Assembly (NCBI RefSeq): GCF_000364605.1
Contig: NZ_KB822576.1
Coordinates: forward strand, 620,001 to 684,000
Direction: 5' to 3'
Source: Nocardioides sp. Iso805N
Lineage (GTDB): Bacteria; Actinomycetota; Actinomycetes; Propionibacteriales; Nocardioidaceae
Length of the DNA: 64,000 nucleotides
Positions 47,636-57,363 of the stretch are shown in pieces (the stretch's first letter is position 1; each line of letters starts with the position of its first letter). The position numbers were made by a program, and so were the translations under genes. The notes beneath the pieces were generated by a model. It searched no databases, was not told the origin of the DNA, and saw only the letters and a program-made list of their open reading frames with translations.

Positions 47636-49018
47636 TTGAGCACACTGCCTCTTCGGCTGGATCGCGCCAGCGGGGTCCCGCTGCCGGCACAGCTCGCCGC
47701 CCAGGTCCGCGAGCTGATCGTCGCAAGGACCCTCGTCCGCGGCGACCGGCTGCCATCGAGCCGGGCCCTCGCAGCCGACCTCGGCGTCTCCCGCGCTGTG
47801 ACCGAACAGGGCTACGAGCAGCTCGTCGCGGAGGGCTGGCTCGAGACCCTGCGCGGCGCCGGGACCTTCGTCGCGTCCGGCGGGCTGAGCACGCCGGCGG
47901 CCCCGGCGCGCGCACCGCGGCAGTCACCCGATCGGCCGCTGGTCACGCTCGACACCGGCACCCCGTGGATCGACCCACGCCAGCGAGCCGGGTGGCGGCG
48001 CGCCTGGCGCGAGGTGTCGGCGGCGGTTCCCCCACCCGGGTACGACGATCCGAGGGGGCTGCCCGAGCTGCGCGAGGCGCTCGCCGATCGGCTCGGCCGC
48101 ACCCGCGGTCTCACCGTCGAGCCCGACGAGATCGTGGTGACGGCTGGCACCGCCGACGGCCTGCGCCAGCTGCTGCGCGTGCTGCCGCCCGGGCCGATCG
48201 GTGTGGAGGATCCTGGCTACCGGTCCGCCGCGGTGACGGTCCTCGACACGGGCCGCACGACCGTGGACATTCCCGCGGCACAGCCGATCACCACGCTGAC
48301 CGGGCTGGCCGGCGTCTACGTCACCCCGGCACACCAGCATCCGCTCGGCCGGGTGATGCCGGCGGCCGAGCGCCTCGATCTGCTCGCCGCGGCTCGGGCC
48401 GCAGGTGCGATCGTGATCGAGGACGACTACGACTCCGAGTTCCGCTACGACGTGGCACCCGTCCCCGCACTGGCCAGTCTCGACCGCGAGCGGGTCGCCT
48501 ATCTCGGCACGGCCGCCAAGGCCGTCGCACCGACACTGCGACTGGGCTGGCTGGTGGTGCCGCCAGCGCTCTCGGCTGCACTGAACGAGCGTCGCCTGGC
48601 CACCCACGATGGCGCCTCCTGGCCGGCGCAACGGGCGCTGCTGACCCTGCTGCGCGACGGCTGGGTCGACAAAGTGGTCAGGACGGCCCGACGCACCTAT
48701 GCCGAGCGCGCACCCCGCGTCGCTGCGGCGCTCTCGCCGTACGCCGAGCTGGCCGGCCCGCTCGCAGGGATGTACTCGACCTGGCTGATGCCCGAGGACC
48801 TGGCGGTTGCGGCCCACGAGGCGGCGTTGGCCGCCGGCTTCCGCGTCAACCTGCTCAGCAGCTATGCCCGCAGCAGCGGGCACACCGGGCTGGTGATCGG
48901 GTTCGGCGGGATCACCGACGCCGAGCTGGACCGAGCGCTCCAGGTGCTCACTCGTGCGCTGGCGGCTGGCCCTGCTGCTGGTCCTGCTGCTGGCCCTGCT
49001 GCTGGCCCTCGGCCGTGA
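47636..49018 (+). CDS. MocR/PdxR-type regulator (GntR HTH plus aminotransferase domain)
   Basis: Transcription factor of about 460 residues: an N-terminal GntR winged helix (LPAQLAAQVRELIVARTLVRG, LPSSRALAADLGVSRAV) joined to a PLP-binding fold-I aminotransferase domain. The PLP site shows IEDDYDSEFRYD and GTAAKAVAPTLRLGWLVVP, with the Lys in place. Start is TTG 47636; no ATG/GTG fits between it and the divergent gene. Such proteins sense PLP or amino compounds and usually control the divergent neighbours, here the PPOX/PaiB pair. The C-terminal Ala-Gly-Pro repeat overlaps the end of the convergent DUF4233 gene by 71 bases. Confidence 0.88.
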   Translation: MSTLPLRLDRASGVPLPAQLAAQVRELIVARTLVRGDRLPSSRALAADLGVSRAVTEQGYEQLVAEGWLETLRGAGTFVASGGLSTPAAPARAPRQSPDRPLVTLDTGTPWIDPRQRAGWRRAWREVSAAVPPPGYDDPRGLPELREALADRLGRTRGLTVEPDEIVVTAGTADGLRQLLRVLPPGPIGVEDPGYRSAAVTVLDTGRTTVDIPAAQPITTLTGLAGVYVTPAHQHPLGRVMPAAERLDLLAAARAAGAIVIEDDYDSEFRYDVAPVPALASLDRERVAYLGTAAKAVAPTLRLGWLVVPPALSAALNERRLATHDGASWPAQRALLTLLRDGWVDKVVRTARRTYAERAPRVAAALSPYAELAGPLAGMYSTWLMPEDLAVAAHEAALAAGFRVNLLSSYARSSGHTGLVIGFGGITDAELDRALQVLTRALAAGPAAGPAAGPAAGPRP

Positions 49019-49427
49019 GTCGGTCGTACTCGGCGTAGGCGGCGGCCTTCTCGCGCTCGATCTTGCTCGACAGTGCCATCGCTCCCCACCAGAGCACCAG
49101 GAAGATGACGCCGAGCACGAACATCATGTGCACCAGGAGACCGAGCGCCAGCGAGACGATCTGGATCACCCAGCCGGCGGCGTACGCCCAGCGACGGCTC
49201 AGCATGCCGGAGAGCAGGATGCAGACCAGGCAGAGGCCGACTCCGATCGGCACCGCTGCCTTCCACGAGACGTTCCCGATCGAGATCAGCACCGGCGTGG
49301 TCAGGCCCAGCACGATCCCCTGCAGCACGAGGATCGCCGCGGCCATGCTCCGGCGCGGAGACTTGTCCCGGTCGTCGGCCAGCTCGACAGCGGGTTCCCC
49401 GGCCGTCGGCTCCGGCTGCTCGCTCAT
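48948..49427 (-). CDS. DUF4233 membrane protein
   Basis: A 159-residue protein with about four membrane helices (AAAILVLQGIVLGLTTPVLI, AVPIGVGLCLVCILLSG, WVIQIVSLALGLLVHMM, VLGVIFLVLWWGAMAL) between a hydrophilic N-terminus and a Gln-rich tail (GQQQGQQQDQQQGQ). It follows folC with an ATGA overlap, as DUF4233 genes do across actinobacteria (Rv2446c). Function unknown. Its last 71 bases are read in the other direction as the tail of the MocR gene. Confidence 0.88.
   Translation of the reverse strand: MSEQPEPTAGEPAVELADDRDKSPRRSMAAAILVLQGIVLGLTTPVLISIGNVSWKAAVPIGVGLCLVCILLSGMLSRRWAYAAGWVIQIVSLALGLLVHMMFVLGVIFLVLWWGAMALSSKIEREKAAAYAEYDRLTAEGQQQGQQQDQQQGQPPAHE
48966..49010. repeat. 12-base tandem repeat CTGGCCCTGCTG, read in both directions as protein
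   Basis: Nearly four units (48966, 48978, 48990, 49002 partial). On the plus strand they encode the A-G-P-A repeat of the MocR tail; on the minus strand, the G-Q-Q-Q repeat of DUF4233. Confidence 0.9.
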
Positions 49428-50794
49428 CGGCTTCCCTGCCGGCGCAGCAGGACGCGAGCCTCACCGACCGTGACGACCGAGCCGGTCACCAGCACCGCTC
49501 CCCCGCTGATCGAGCTGTCGGACTCCTCGGCCAGGGCGGCTGCGGCGTCGATGGCGTCGTCGAGGCGAGGTACGACGGTGACGCGCTCCTCGCCGAAGAT
49601 CTCGATGGCAACCTGCCCCAGTCGGCGGGCCGACATGGCTCGCTCGGTGCTGTTCTGGGTGACGACCAGGTGCGAGAGGTGCGGTTCGAAGACCGACAGC
49701 ACACCCTCGACGTCCTTGTCGCTCATCACTCCGATCACTCCGATCACGTGGTCGAAGCTGAAGCTGTCCTCCAGCGCCGCGGCGGTGGCCTCAGCGCCGT
49801 GCGGGTTGTGCGCGGCATCGAGAAGGATCGTCGGGCTGCTGCGCACGATCTCCAGCCGGCCCGGCGAGCTGACCCGGGCGAACGCGTCGACGACGACTTC
49901 TGCTGACAGCAGCTGGCCCTGCTGGTCCGGCGGAGCGAGCAGCGCCTCGACCGCGGCCAGCGCCAGCGCGGCGTTCTCGGCCTGGTGGGCGCCGTAGAGC
50001 GGCACGAAGACCTCGTCGTAGGTGGTGTGCAGGCCGCGCAGGCTCAGCACCTGCCCGCCGACAGCCGGATTCCTGGCAAGGACGCCGAAGTCGACCTCCT
50101 CCTCGACCACCGTGGCGCCGACCTCGGCGGCCCGGTCGAGCAGGACCTGCCGCACCTCGGGCAGCTGCTTGGCCATCACGACGGTGGCACCCGGCTTGAT
50201 GATGCCGGCCTTCTCCTGGGCGATCGCGACGGGCGTGTCACCCAGGTACTGGGCGTGATCCAGGCCGATCGGGGTGATCACCGCGACCCGGCCGTCGGCG
50301 ACGTTGGTGGCATCCCACGAGCCGCCCATGCCGACCTCGACCACGGCCACGTCGACCGGCGCCTCGGCGAACTTGGCGAACGCCATCCCGACGACGGTCT
50401 CGAAGAAGGACAGCGGGTGGGGCTGGTCCTCGTCGACCAGGTGGGTGTAGGGCGCGACGTCGTTGTAGGCGGCGACGAACTCCTCGTCACTGAGCTGTTC
50501 GCAGTCGACGCTGATCCGCTCGTTGATCTTCTCCACGTGTGGACTGGTGAACCGGCCGGTGCGCAGGTCGAGCGCGCCGAGCAGGGTCTCGATCATCCGC
50601 GCCGTCGACGTCTTGCCGTTGGTGCCGGTCAGGTGGATCACCTGGTAGGCGTGCTGTGGGTCGCCCAGCAGCTCGGTGAAGGCACGGATGCGGTCAAGGC
50701 TGGGCTCCAGCCGGGTCTCGGGCCAACGCGACAGCAACGCGTCCTCGGCCTCACTGATCGTCTGGGCCGGGCGGGCCTGGGGTGTCTCGCTCAT
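49424..50794 (-). CDS. folC: Folylpolyglutamate synthase / dihydrofolate synthase
   Basis: Adds glutamate to folates, 456 residues. ATP-grasp-like Mur-ligase fold with P-loop HLTGTNGKTSTARMIETL, GRFTSPH, VEVGMGGSWDATNV and TPIGLDHAQYLG. The last two contain the family's Mg and folate contacts. ATG 50794 (MSETPQARPA) is used; a GTG at 50806 would add four residues. It precedes DUF4233 and, but for the inserted VapBC pair, would follow valS as in mycobacteria. Confidence 0.96.
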   Translation of the reverse strand: MSETPQARPAQTISEAEDALLSRWPETRLEPSLDRIRAFTELLGDPQHAYQVIHLTGTNGKTSTARMIETLLGALDLRTGRFTSPHVEKINERISVDCEQLSDEEFVAAYNDVAPYTHLVDEDQPHPLSFFETVVGMAFAKFAEAPVDVAVVEVGMGGSWDATNVADGRVAVITPIGLDHAQYLGDTPVAIAQEKAGIIKPGATVVMAKQLPEVRQVLLDRAAEVGATVVEEEVDFGVLARNPAVGGQVLSLRGLHTTYDEVFVPLYGAHQAENAALALAAVEALLAPPDQQGQLLSAEVVVDAFARVSSPGRLEIVRSSPTILLDAAHNPHGAEATAAALEDSFSFDHVIGVIGVMSDKDVEGVLSVFEPHLSHLVVTQNSTERAMSARRLGQVAIEIFGEERVTVVPRLDDAIDAAAALAEESDSSISGGAVLVTGSVVTVGEARVLLRRQGSR

Positions 50795-50807
50795 CGCATG
50801 ACCCACC

Positions 50808-51239
50808 TTAGGCGAGCGCCTCGATCTCGATGAGATCGGCGAAGTACTCGAAGTGACGGATGTCGTCGGTGACGATGCACCTGATGCCGTGCACCAGTGC
50901 TGTGGCCACGACGTTGGCGTCGTGGACCTGTCGCCCCGAGGGAGGAGTCGCAGCGATCAGCGTGAGCTGTCGTCGTACGACGGCAGCGTTCTCGGCGAGG
51001 AGGTCGCAACGCTCCAAGAACGTGTTCACGTTGGCCGTGGCGACCTCGGGTCGCAGGCCCATCCCGTTGTTGGCACGCGGCCGGGTCGATACCGCGACGT
51101 ACTCGCGAACGATCTGGGGCGTGATCGCCAGGCTGCGCGGTCCGCCCAGGAGCATCAGCGCCTCGGCGTGGCCGGGTCGCTCAGGCTCCGTGGCCGCGAG
51201 CAGGACGTTGGTGTCGAGCAGCGTGCTCTCAGCGACCAT
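50808..51239 (-). CDS. PIN-domain ribonuclease toxin (VapC type, second pair)
   Basis: Toxin of 143 residues, with PIN acidic residues Asp9 (LLDTNVLLA), Glu46 (VREYVAVS), Asp107 (VHDANVVATA) and Asp125/126 (VTDDIRHF). ATG 51239 overlaps the antitoxin by 11 bases; starts at 51266-51269 would overlap more. The site appears intact. It belongs to a different VapC branch from the toxin at 8373 and is unlikely to cross-pair with that antitoxin. Confidence 0.9.
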   Translation of the reverse strand: MVAESTLLDTNVLLAATEPERPGHAEALMLLGGPRSLAITPQIVREYVAVSTRPRANNGMGLRPEVATANVNTFLERCDLLAENAAVVRRQLTLIAATPPSGRQVHDANVVATALVHGIRCIVTDDIRHFEYFADLIEIEALA

Positions 51240-51471
51240 CGGGATCAACGTCTCGGTAGTAGTCATCACGAGTCCACGGCCCTACATGGTCACTCGTCGC
51301 CATCACGATCCGATCGCCGAAGGAGATGCCTACCCGTGGCTCCCCGGCGGCTGCCGCGTCACCGAGGATCGCACGCAGCTCGGCCTCCAGCGAGCGGCCG
51401 TGCCGAGCAGCGCGCTCCTTGAGCAGGGCGACGGTCTCCTCCGGGACGTTGCGGATGTGAAGTGCGGGCAT
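51229..51471 (-). CDS. FitA/VapB-like ribbon-helix-helix antitoxin (second pair)
   Basis: Antitoxin of 80 residues. MPALHIRNVPEETVALLKER and HGRSLEAELRAIL form the Arc/FitA ribbon-helix-helix; the C-terminal half (PWTRDDYYRDVD) is acidic and likely to bind the toxin. First gene of the pair, with its promoter in the 114-base gap before valS. The pair interrupts the valS-folC neighbourhood. Confidence 0.88.
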   Translation of the reverse strand: MPALHIRNVPEETVALLKERAARHGRSLEAELRAILGDAAAAGEPRVGISFGDRIVMATSDHVGPWTRDDYYRDVDPDGR

Positions 51472-51585
51472 AAGCCAATGCTAGCGCGGCTGCTAGCACC
51501 AGCCGAGGCACACGCCGTGCGCCTGTGGACAGTCGCGGGATCGGCCCGGTTCGCGCAGGTCAGCGCGCGACCCTAGGATTTCCTC

Positions 51586-54225
51586 ATGACCGAGCCACAG
51601 AGCAGCCACAGCCCCGACACGACGACGCAGCCGACCGCGCCCGTCGTCGTACCGGAGAAGCCGGCGCTCGAGGGACTCGAGTCCAAGTGGTCGCAGCAGT
51701 GGAAGAGCGACGACACCTATGCCTTCGACCGCACCCAGCCGCGGGAGAACGTCTACTCCATCGACACTCCCCCGCCGACCGTCTCCGGCTCGCTGCACGT
51801 CGGCCACGTCTTCAGCTACACCCACGCCGACCTGATCGCCCGCTTCCAGCGGATGCGCGGCAAGTCGGTGTTCTACCCGATCGGCTGGGACGACAACGGC
51901 CTGCCGACCGAGCGTCGGGTGCAGAACTACTTCGGCGTCCGCTGCGACCCGAGCCTGCCCTACGACGCCGACTTCACCCCGCCGGAGAGGCCGGACCCGA
52001 AGAAGCAGATCCCGATCAGCCGGCCCAACTTCATCGAGCTGTGCGCGCAGCTGGTGGTCGAGGACGAGAAGGTCTTCGAGTCGCTGTGGCGCACGCTGGG
52101 GATGTCCTACGACTGGTCGCTGCAGTACACCACGATCGGAAAGGACGCCACCGCCGTCAGCCAGCGTGCGTTCCTGCGCAACCTGGCCCGCGGCGAGGCC
52201 TACCTGCAGGAGGCGCCGACCCTGTGGGACGTCACCTTCCAGACCGCCGTCGCACAGGCCGAGCTCGAGGCACGCGAGTATCCCGGCGCCTACCACCGCG
52301 TTCGCTTCCACGCCTCGCGTGACAACGAGAGCGCATCGACGCTGCAGGACGTCTTCATCGAGACGACCCGCCCCGAGCTGATCCCGTCGGTGGTGGCGCT
52401 GATCGCGCACCCCGACGACGAGCGCTACAAGCCGCTCTTCGGTACGACGGTCTTCTCACCGATCTTCGGCGTTGAGATCCCCGTGCTCGCCCACCCGGCC
52501 GCGGAGCCCGACAAGGGCGCCGGCATCGCGATGTCCTGCACTTTCGGTGACCTCACCGACGTGCAGTGGTGGCGCGAGCTCGCCCTGCCGGTCCGCACCG
52601 TGATCGGCCGCGACGGCCGCTTCACCGCCGAGACGCCGGAGTGGCTGGTCTCGACCGGTGGCGCCGACTTCTACGGTGAGCTGGCAGGCAAGACCGTCCA
52701 CTCGGCCCGTGAGGCGATCGTGGCCAAGCTGCGTGAGACCGGCGACCTCGACGGGGAGCCCAAGGCGACCCAGCGGATGGCGAACTTCTACGAGAAGGGC
52801 GACAAGCCGCTCGAGATCGTCGCGACCCGTCAGTGGTACATCAGGAACGGCGGCCGCGACGCCGACCTGCGCGAGTCCCTGCTCGCTGACGGTGCGGCCA
52901 TCACCTGGCTGCCGGAGCACATGAAGCACCGCTACGACAACTGGGTCGGCGGCCTCAACGGCGACTGGCTGGTCAGCCGGCAGCGCTACTTCGGCATCCC
53001 GTTCCCCGTCTGGTACGCGCTCGACGAGGAGGGCAACCCCGACTACGCCCACCCGATCGTCGCCACCGAGGCCCAGCTCCCGATCGACCCCTCGACCGTC
53101 GCCCCGGCCGGCTACACAGACGAGCAGCGCGGCGTCCCGGGCGGCTTCATCGGCGACCCTGACGTGATGGACACCTGGGCGACCTCGTCGCTCACACCGC
53201 ACATCGCCGGCCGCTGGGGCAGCGACGACGACCTGTTCGAACGGGTCTTCCCGATGGACCTGTGCACCCAGGGCCACGACATCATCCGCACCTGGCTGTT
53301 CAGCCGGGTGGTGCGCGCCCACTTCGAGAACGGCCAGGTGCCGTGGGCCAACGCGATGCTGTCCGGCTGGATCCTCGACCCCGACCGCAAGAAGATGTCG
53401 AAGTCGAAGGGCAACGTGGTCGTTCCGACCGAGATCCTCGACAAGTTCGGCGCCGACGCGGTCCGCTGGCGCGCCGCCCTCTCCAGGCCGGGCCTGGACT
53501 CGCCGTTCGACGAGACCCAGATGAAGGTCGGACGCCGGCTCGCGATGAAGGTCCTCAACGCCTCCAAGTTCGTGCTGGGCAACGTCGGCGCCACCGCGCT
53601 GGACACCTTCGCGGTCGCGGAGCCGATCGACTGCGCCCTGCTGGGCCGGCTCGCCGCCGTGGTCACCAAGGCCACTGACGCGTTCGACTCCTACGACTAC
53701 ACCAGCGCGCTGGAGACGGCGGAGAAGTTCTTCTGGGAGTTCTGCGACGACTACGTCGAGCTGGTCAAGGAGCGCGCGTACGGCGACGGCGCCGACCCGG
53801 CGACCGTCTCGGCGAAGGCCACCCTGGCGATCGCGCTGCACACCCAGCTGCGACTGCTGGCACCGTTCCTGCCCTACGTGACCGAGGAGGTCTGGTCGTG
53901 GTGGCAGGAGGGTTCCATCCACCGCGCTACCTGGCCGACCGAGGTCGAACTGGGCGCCGCGGCCGCGACCGATGACGCGGCGCTGGACGCCGTCGCGGCC
54001 GCCCTGTCCGGCATCCGCGGCGTGAAGTCGACGGCCAAGGTCAAGATGCGCGCCCCGCTCGCCCGCACCGAGATCACGGGTCCGGAGAAGCTCGTTCGCG
54101 CCGCCGAGCTGGCCGAGGGCGACCTGCGGCGTACTGGCAACATCATCGGCGACCTGGTCTTCACCGTCGACGCCGAGGCCACCGAGCTGCGCGTCAGCGC
54201 GGAGCTGGCCCCGGTCGAGGAGTGA
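51586..54225 (+). CDS. valS: Valyl-tRNA synthetase
   Basis: Class I synthetase charging tRNA-Val, 879 residues. HIGH motif as HVGH in [20 protein letters not shown]1 editing domain (about 180-400), KMSKS as [11 protein letters not shown] near 605, and the C-terminal anticodon-binding domain (WPTEVELG onward). The C-terminal coiled coil of many ValS proteins is absent. It is the only plus-strand housekeeping gene in the right-hand block, inverted relative to clpX and folC. Ends at a perfect hairpin. Confidence 0.97.
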   Translation: MTEPQSSHSPDTTTQPTAPVVVPEKPALEGLESKWSQQWKSDDTYAFDRTQPRENVYSIDTPPPTVSGSLHVGHVFSYTHADLIARFQRMRGKSVFYPIGWDDNGLPTERRVQNYFGVRCDPSLPYDADFTPPERPDPKKQIPISRPNFIELCAQLVVEDEKVFESLWRTLGMSYDWSLQYTTIGKDATAVSQRAFLRNLARGEAYLQEAPTLWDVTFQTAVAQAELEAREYPGAYHRVRFHASRDNESASTLQDVFIETTRPELIPSVVALIAHPDDERYKPLFGTTVFSPIFGVEIPVLAHPAAEPDKGAGIAMSCTFGDLTDVQWWRELALPVRTVIGRDGRFTAETPEWLVSTGGADFYGELAGKTVHSAREAIVAKLRETGDLDGEPKATQRMANFYEKGDKPLEIVATRQWYIRNGGRDADLRESLLADGAAITWLPEHMKHRYDNWVGGLNGDWLVSRQRYFGIPFPVWYALDEEGNPDYAHPIVATEAQLPIDPSTVAPAGYTDEQRGVPGGFIGDPDVMDTWATSSLTPHIAGRWGSDDDLFERVFPMDLCTQGHDIIRTWLFSRVVRAHFENGQVPWANAMLSGWILDPDRKKMSKSKGNVVVPTEILDKFGADAVRWRAALSRPGLDSPFDETQMKVGRRLAMKVLNASKFVLGNVGATALDTFAVAEPIDCALLGRLAAVVTKATDAFDSYDYTSALETAEKFFWEFCDDYVELVKERAYGDGADPATVSAKATLAIALHTQLRLLAPFLPYVTEEVWSWWQEGSIHRATWPTEVELGAAAATDDAALDAVAAALSGIRGVKSTAKVKMRAPLARTEITGPEKLVRAAELAEGDLRRTGNIIGDLVFTVDAEATELRVSAELAPVEE

Positions 54226-54256
54226 CCCCACCGGCCTGAGGCCGGCGCCCGATATG

Positions 54257-54294
54257 ACGACGGCGGTCCACCCTTCGGGGTGGACCGCCGTCGT
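54257..54294. terminator. Bidirectional terminator hairpin after valS
   Basis: A perfect 17-base stem (54257-54273 with 54278-54294) closes on a stable TTCG tetraloop, between valS and the convergent repeat-protein gene. Confidence 0.9.
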
Positions 54295-54342
54295 GCTGTC
54301 GTGCGAGGTGCCGCTCGGCCCGCGCCCGGCTCAGGCTCGGGC

Positions 54343-55179
54343 TCAGTGCCAGCCGTGGTGCGGTCCGCCGGCGCCGCCGTGCTCGGAGCCGCCGTGCTGG
54401 GAGCCGCCGTGCTGGGAGCCGCCGTGCTGGGAGCCGCCGTGCTGGGAGCCGCCGTGCTGGGAGCCGCCGTGCTGGGAACCGCCCCAGCCGGCGCCCCCGC
54501 CGTAGCTGTGCGAGCTCTTCGACGGGCCGCTCGTGGAGCCCGTGCCGTTCCAGCTGTGGCCGTGCTGCTTCGCGGTGCTCGTGGCCGTCGTCTTCGAGCT
54601 GGCCTTGGCGCTGACCGTCTTGGTCGTCCGCGTCGTGCTGTGACTCGAGGAGCTGCTCGAGGAGTGGCTGCCACCGTTGGCGCCCCAGCCGTGGTGTCGG
54701 CCTTCGTCCTGGTGCTGCGCGGAGGTCCAGCCCGACGTCCAGCCGTACGCCGGCGTCACCGACGGCTTCGGCGTCGCGCCCGGGGCGGTGGACTGGGCGG
54801 TGCTCGGAACGGCGGGCGGGGCAGCGGTCGCGTCTGTGGTCACCGCTGCCAGGTCGGCATCGGTGCCCTGGTCGGTGGCCTTGTCCTCGACGGCACCGTG
54901 GTGGCCCCGGGGCTTGACCGTCGACGTGCTCTTCTTCGCCGGCTGGATGACCGGATGCGACACTGCCACCGAGGTGGACGTGGGGGCGCTCGGCTTCGCC
55001 GGAGGCTGCAGCGGCTCATGCCGGGCCTCGATCAGCTGCAGACCGGTCACGACCGGGGCCGAGAAGTTCTGCCAGGCGTCACGCGCATAGCTGCGCATGC
55101 TGTTCGTCGCCACCACCACGATGCAGGCGATGGCGACAACCAGGAAGGCTGCCAGTGGCGCCTTGTGATTCGAGCTCAC
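54343..55179 (-). CDS. Membrane-anchored protein with Ser/Thr-rich stalk and GSQHG repeats
   Basis: A 278-residue protein with no recognised domain. One N-terminal membrane helix (about 8-26) is followed by a short conserved-looking segment (SMRSYARDAWQNFSAPVV). A long low-complexity stalk of Ser, Thr, Ala and Pro runs to about 220, and the C-terminus is Gly/His-rich. The tail holds six GSQHG units and one GSEHG, then GAGGPHHGWH; a His every fifth residue could bind metal ions (Ni, Zn, Cu). Orientation would place the tail outside the cell. It is convergent with valS, and about 120 bases separate it from clpX. Role unknown. Confidence 0.75.
   Translation of the reverse strand: MSSNHKAPLAAFLVVAIACIVVVATNSMRSYARDAWQNFSAPVVTGLQLIEARHEPLQPPAKPSAPTSTSVAVSHPVIQPAKKSTSTVKPRGHHGAVEDKATDQGTDADLAAVTTDATAAPPAVPSTAQSTAPGATPKPSVTPAYGWTSGWTSAQHQDEGRHHGWGANGGSHSSSSSSSHSTTRTTKTVSAKASSKTTATSTAKQHGHSWNGTGSTSGPSKSSHSYGGGAGWGGSQHGGSQHGGSQHGGSQHGGSQHGGSQHGGSEHGGAGGPHHGWH
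54385..54483. repeat. 15-base tandem repeat GGAGCCGCCGTGCTG (coding)
   Basis: Six identical units at 54385-54474 plus a degenerate edge on each side, coding for the GSQHG repeats on the minus strand. Near-perfect identity suggests recent expansion or slippage. Confidence 0.95.
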
Positions 55180-55300
55180 GCTCGCCCCTTCCCTGCCCGG
55201 ACCAGGTTCGTTGCTTGGGTCACTAGTCTCCCCGATCAGACCGGTCGGATGCGAACGGTCCCGGCCAAAATGGCTCGAAGTGACTAGATGTCCGGGTGGG

Positions 55301-56590
55301 TCAGGCGGACTTCTTCTTCTTGACCTCGGCGTTGGTGATGAGGGTCGGAGCTGCCTCGCCGAGGACGACGTCGGCGGTCACGATCACCTTCGCGACGTCT
55401 CCGCGCGACGGCACGTCGTACATGGCGTGGAGCAGGATCTCCTCGATGATCGCACGCAGTCCGCGAGCGCCGGTCTGGCGCTCGAGTGCCTTGTCCGCGA
55501 TCGCCTGGATGGCGTCGTCCTGGAACTCCAGCTCGACCCCGTCGATCTCGAAGAGCTTCTGATACTGCTTCGTCAGCGCGTTGCGAGGCTCGGTCAGGAT
55601 CTGCACCAGGGCCTCCTGATCCAGCTTGGCGACGCTGGCGATCAGCGGCAGACGGCCGATGAACTCGGGGATCAGACCGAACTTGGTCAGGTCCTCGGGC
55701 CGGACCAGCTTGAGCAGATCCTCGGCGTCCTTCTCGGCCTTGCTGTGCACCTCGGCGGTGAAGCCCAACGTCTTCTTGCCGACGCGCTGCTCGATGATGT
55801 GCTCCAGGCCGGCGAATGCCCCGCCCACCACGAACAGGATGTTCGTGGTGTCGATCTGGATGAACTCCTGGTGCGGGTGCTTGCGCCCGCCCTGGGGCGG
55901 AACCGAGGCGGTGGTGCCCTCGATGATCTTCAGCAACGCCTGCTGCACGCCCTCACCGGAGACGTCGCGGGTGATCGACGGGTTCTCGGCCTTGCGGGCC
56001 ACCTTGTCGATCTCGTCGATGTAGATGATGCCGGTCTCGGCCTTCTTGACGTCGTAGTCGGCGGCCTGGATGAGCTTGAGCAGGATGTTCTCGACGTCCT
56101 CACCGACATAGCCGGCCTCGGTCAGCGCGGTGGCGTCGGCGATCGCGAACGGGACGTTGAGCATCCGCGCGAGGGTCTGCGCGAGATAGGTCTTGCCGCA
56201 GCCAGTCGGGCCGATCACCAAGATGTTGGACTTGGCCACCTCGACCAGGTCCTCCTTGTGCTTGCCCGGACCGTTCGCGCCGCCCGGCTGGAGACCCGCC
56301 TGGACGCGCTTGTAGTGGTTGTAGACAGCGACCGCGAGCGCCTTCTTGGCCTGCTCCTGGCCGATCACGTAGGAGTTGAGGAACTCGAAGATCTCGCGAG
56401 GCTTGGGCAGCTCCTCGATGCTGACGTCGCTGCCCTCGGAGAGCTCCTCCTCGATGATCTCGTTGCACAGGTCGATGCACTCGTCGCAGATGTAGACGCC
56501 CGGGCCGGCGATGAGCTTCTTCACCTGCTTCTGGCTCTTGCCACAGAAAGAGCACTTGAGCAGGTCGCCACCGTCACCGATGCGTGCCAT
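55301..56590 (-). CDS. clpX: ATP-dependent Clp protease unfoldase ClpX
   Basis: AAA+ unfoldase that feeds ClpP, 429 residues. The zinc-binding domain has Cys13, Cys16, Cys35, Cys38 ([16 protein letters not shown]); Walker A GPTGCGKT is at 127-134. [12 protein letters not shown] (Walker B) and the IGF-equivalent loop and sensor regions follow. The C-terminal KKKKSA tail is basic. It is downstream of clpP2 with a 158-base gap holding a hairpin, so it may have its own promoter. Confidence 0.98.
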   Translation of the reverse strand: MARIGDGGDLLKCSFCGKSQKQVKKLIAGPGVYICDECIDLCNEIIEEELSEGSDVSIEELPKPREIFEFLNSYVIGQEQAKKALAVAVYNHYKRVQAGLQPGGANGPGKHKEDLVEVAKSNILVIGPTGCGKTYLAQTLARMLNVPFAIADATALTEAGYVGEDVENILLKLIQAADYDVKKAETGIIYIDEIDKVARKAENPSITRDVSGEGVQQALLKIIEGTTASVPPQGGRKHPHQEFIQIDTTNILFVVGGAFAGLEHIIEQRVGKKTLGFTAEVHSKAEKDAEDLLKLVRPEDLTKFGLIPEFIGRLPLIASVAKLDQEALVQILTEPRNALTKQYQKLFEIDGVELEFQDDAIQAIADKALERQTGARGLRAIIEEILLHAMYDVPSRGDVAKVIVTADVVLGEAAPTLITNAEVKKKKSA

Positions 56591-56679
56591 GGGCGGTCAT
56601 CCTCCGAATTGCCTTGATCTTGAACTGATACTGCGCTGCTGCTTGCCGAGACAGGAGGGCACTCAACCCTCAGACGGTA

Positions 56680-56725
56680 CCCCGCGCCGCGCCTCCTGTC
56701 GTGGATCCGGCGGTGCGGCGCGGGG
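56680..56725 (-). terminator. Hairpin between clpP2 and clpX
   Basis: CCCCGCGCCGC (56680) pairs with GCGGCGCGGGG (56715) over 11 bases, loop 24. It could end the clpP1P2 transcript. Confidence 0.6.
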
Positions 56726-56748
56726 CGCGCCGTGCTGTGTCGCTGAGC

Positions 56749-57360
56749 TCAGGCCAGGGCCGGGACGGGCGTCTTCAGCGAGCCCAGGACCTGGTCGATG
56801 ATGCCGTACTCGACGGCCTGCTGCGCGGTGAGGATCTTGTCGCGCTCGATGTCGTGGCTGACCTCCTCGATGGACTTGCCGCTGTGGTCGGAGATCATCT
56901 TCTCTAGCAGCTCGCGCATCCGCAGGATCTCGTTGGCCTGGATCTCGATGTCCGAGGTCTGGCCGAACGTGCCCTCGGTATAGGGCTGGTGAATCAGGAT
57001 GCGGCTGTTGGGCAGCGCCATCCGCTTGCCGTGCGTGCCGGCGGCCAGCAGGATCGCCGCAGCCGAGGCGGCCTGACCCATGCAGACCGTCTGCACGTCG
57101 GGCTTGATGAACTGGATGGTGTCGTAGATCGCGGTCAGCGCGGTGAACGAGCCACCCGGCGAGTTGATGTAGATGCTGATGTCCTGGTCGGGGTTCATCG
57201 ACTGCAGGCAGAGCAGCTGCGCGATCACGGCGTTGGCGACGTCGTCGCTGATCGGGGTACCGAGGTAGATGATGCGCTCCTCGAACAGCTTCCCGTAGGG
57301 GTCGATGCGGCGGAAGCCGTAGGACGTCCGCTCCTCCCACTGTGGGATGTAGTAGTTCAT
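56749..57360 (-). CDS. clpP2: ATP-dependent Clp protease proteolytic subunit ClpP2
   Basis: Serine protease of the mixed ClpP1P2 barrel, 203 residues. Catalytic Ser99 (MGQAASAAAI), His124 (LIHQPYTEG) and Asp174 form the triad. The N-terminus MNYYIPQWEERTSYGFRRID is typical of the actinobacterial second ClpP. It follows clpP1 after 3 bases. Confidence 0.96.
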   Translation of the reverse strand: MNYYIPQWEERTSYGFRRIDPYGKLFEERIIYLGTPISDDVANAVIAQLLCLQSMNPDQDISIYINSPGGSFTALTAIYDTIQFIKPDVQTVCMGQAASAAAILLAAGTHGKRMALPNSRILIHQPYTEGTFGQTSDIEIQANEILRMRELLEKMISDHSGKSIEEVSHDIERDKILTAQQAVEYGIIDQVLGSLKTPVPALA

Positions 57361-57363
57361 CAG

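Noticed and set aside
54385..54483. Regular 15-base repeat that could suggest a CRISPR array
   Set aside because: Units are directly adjacent with no spacers, stay in frame and encode GSQHG; no cas gene is present.
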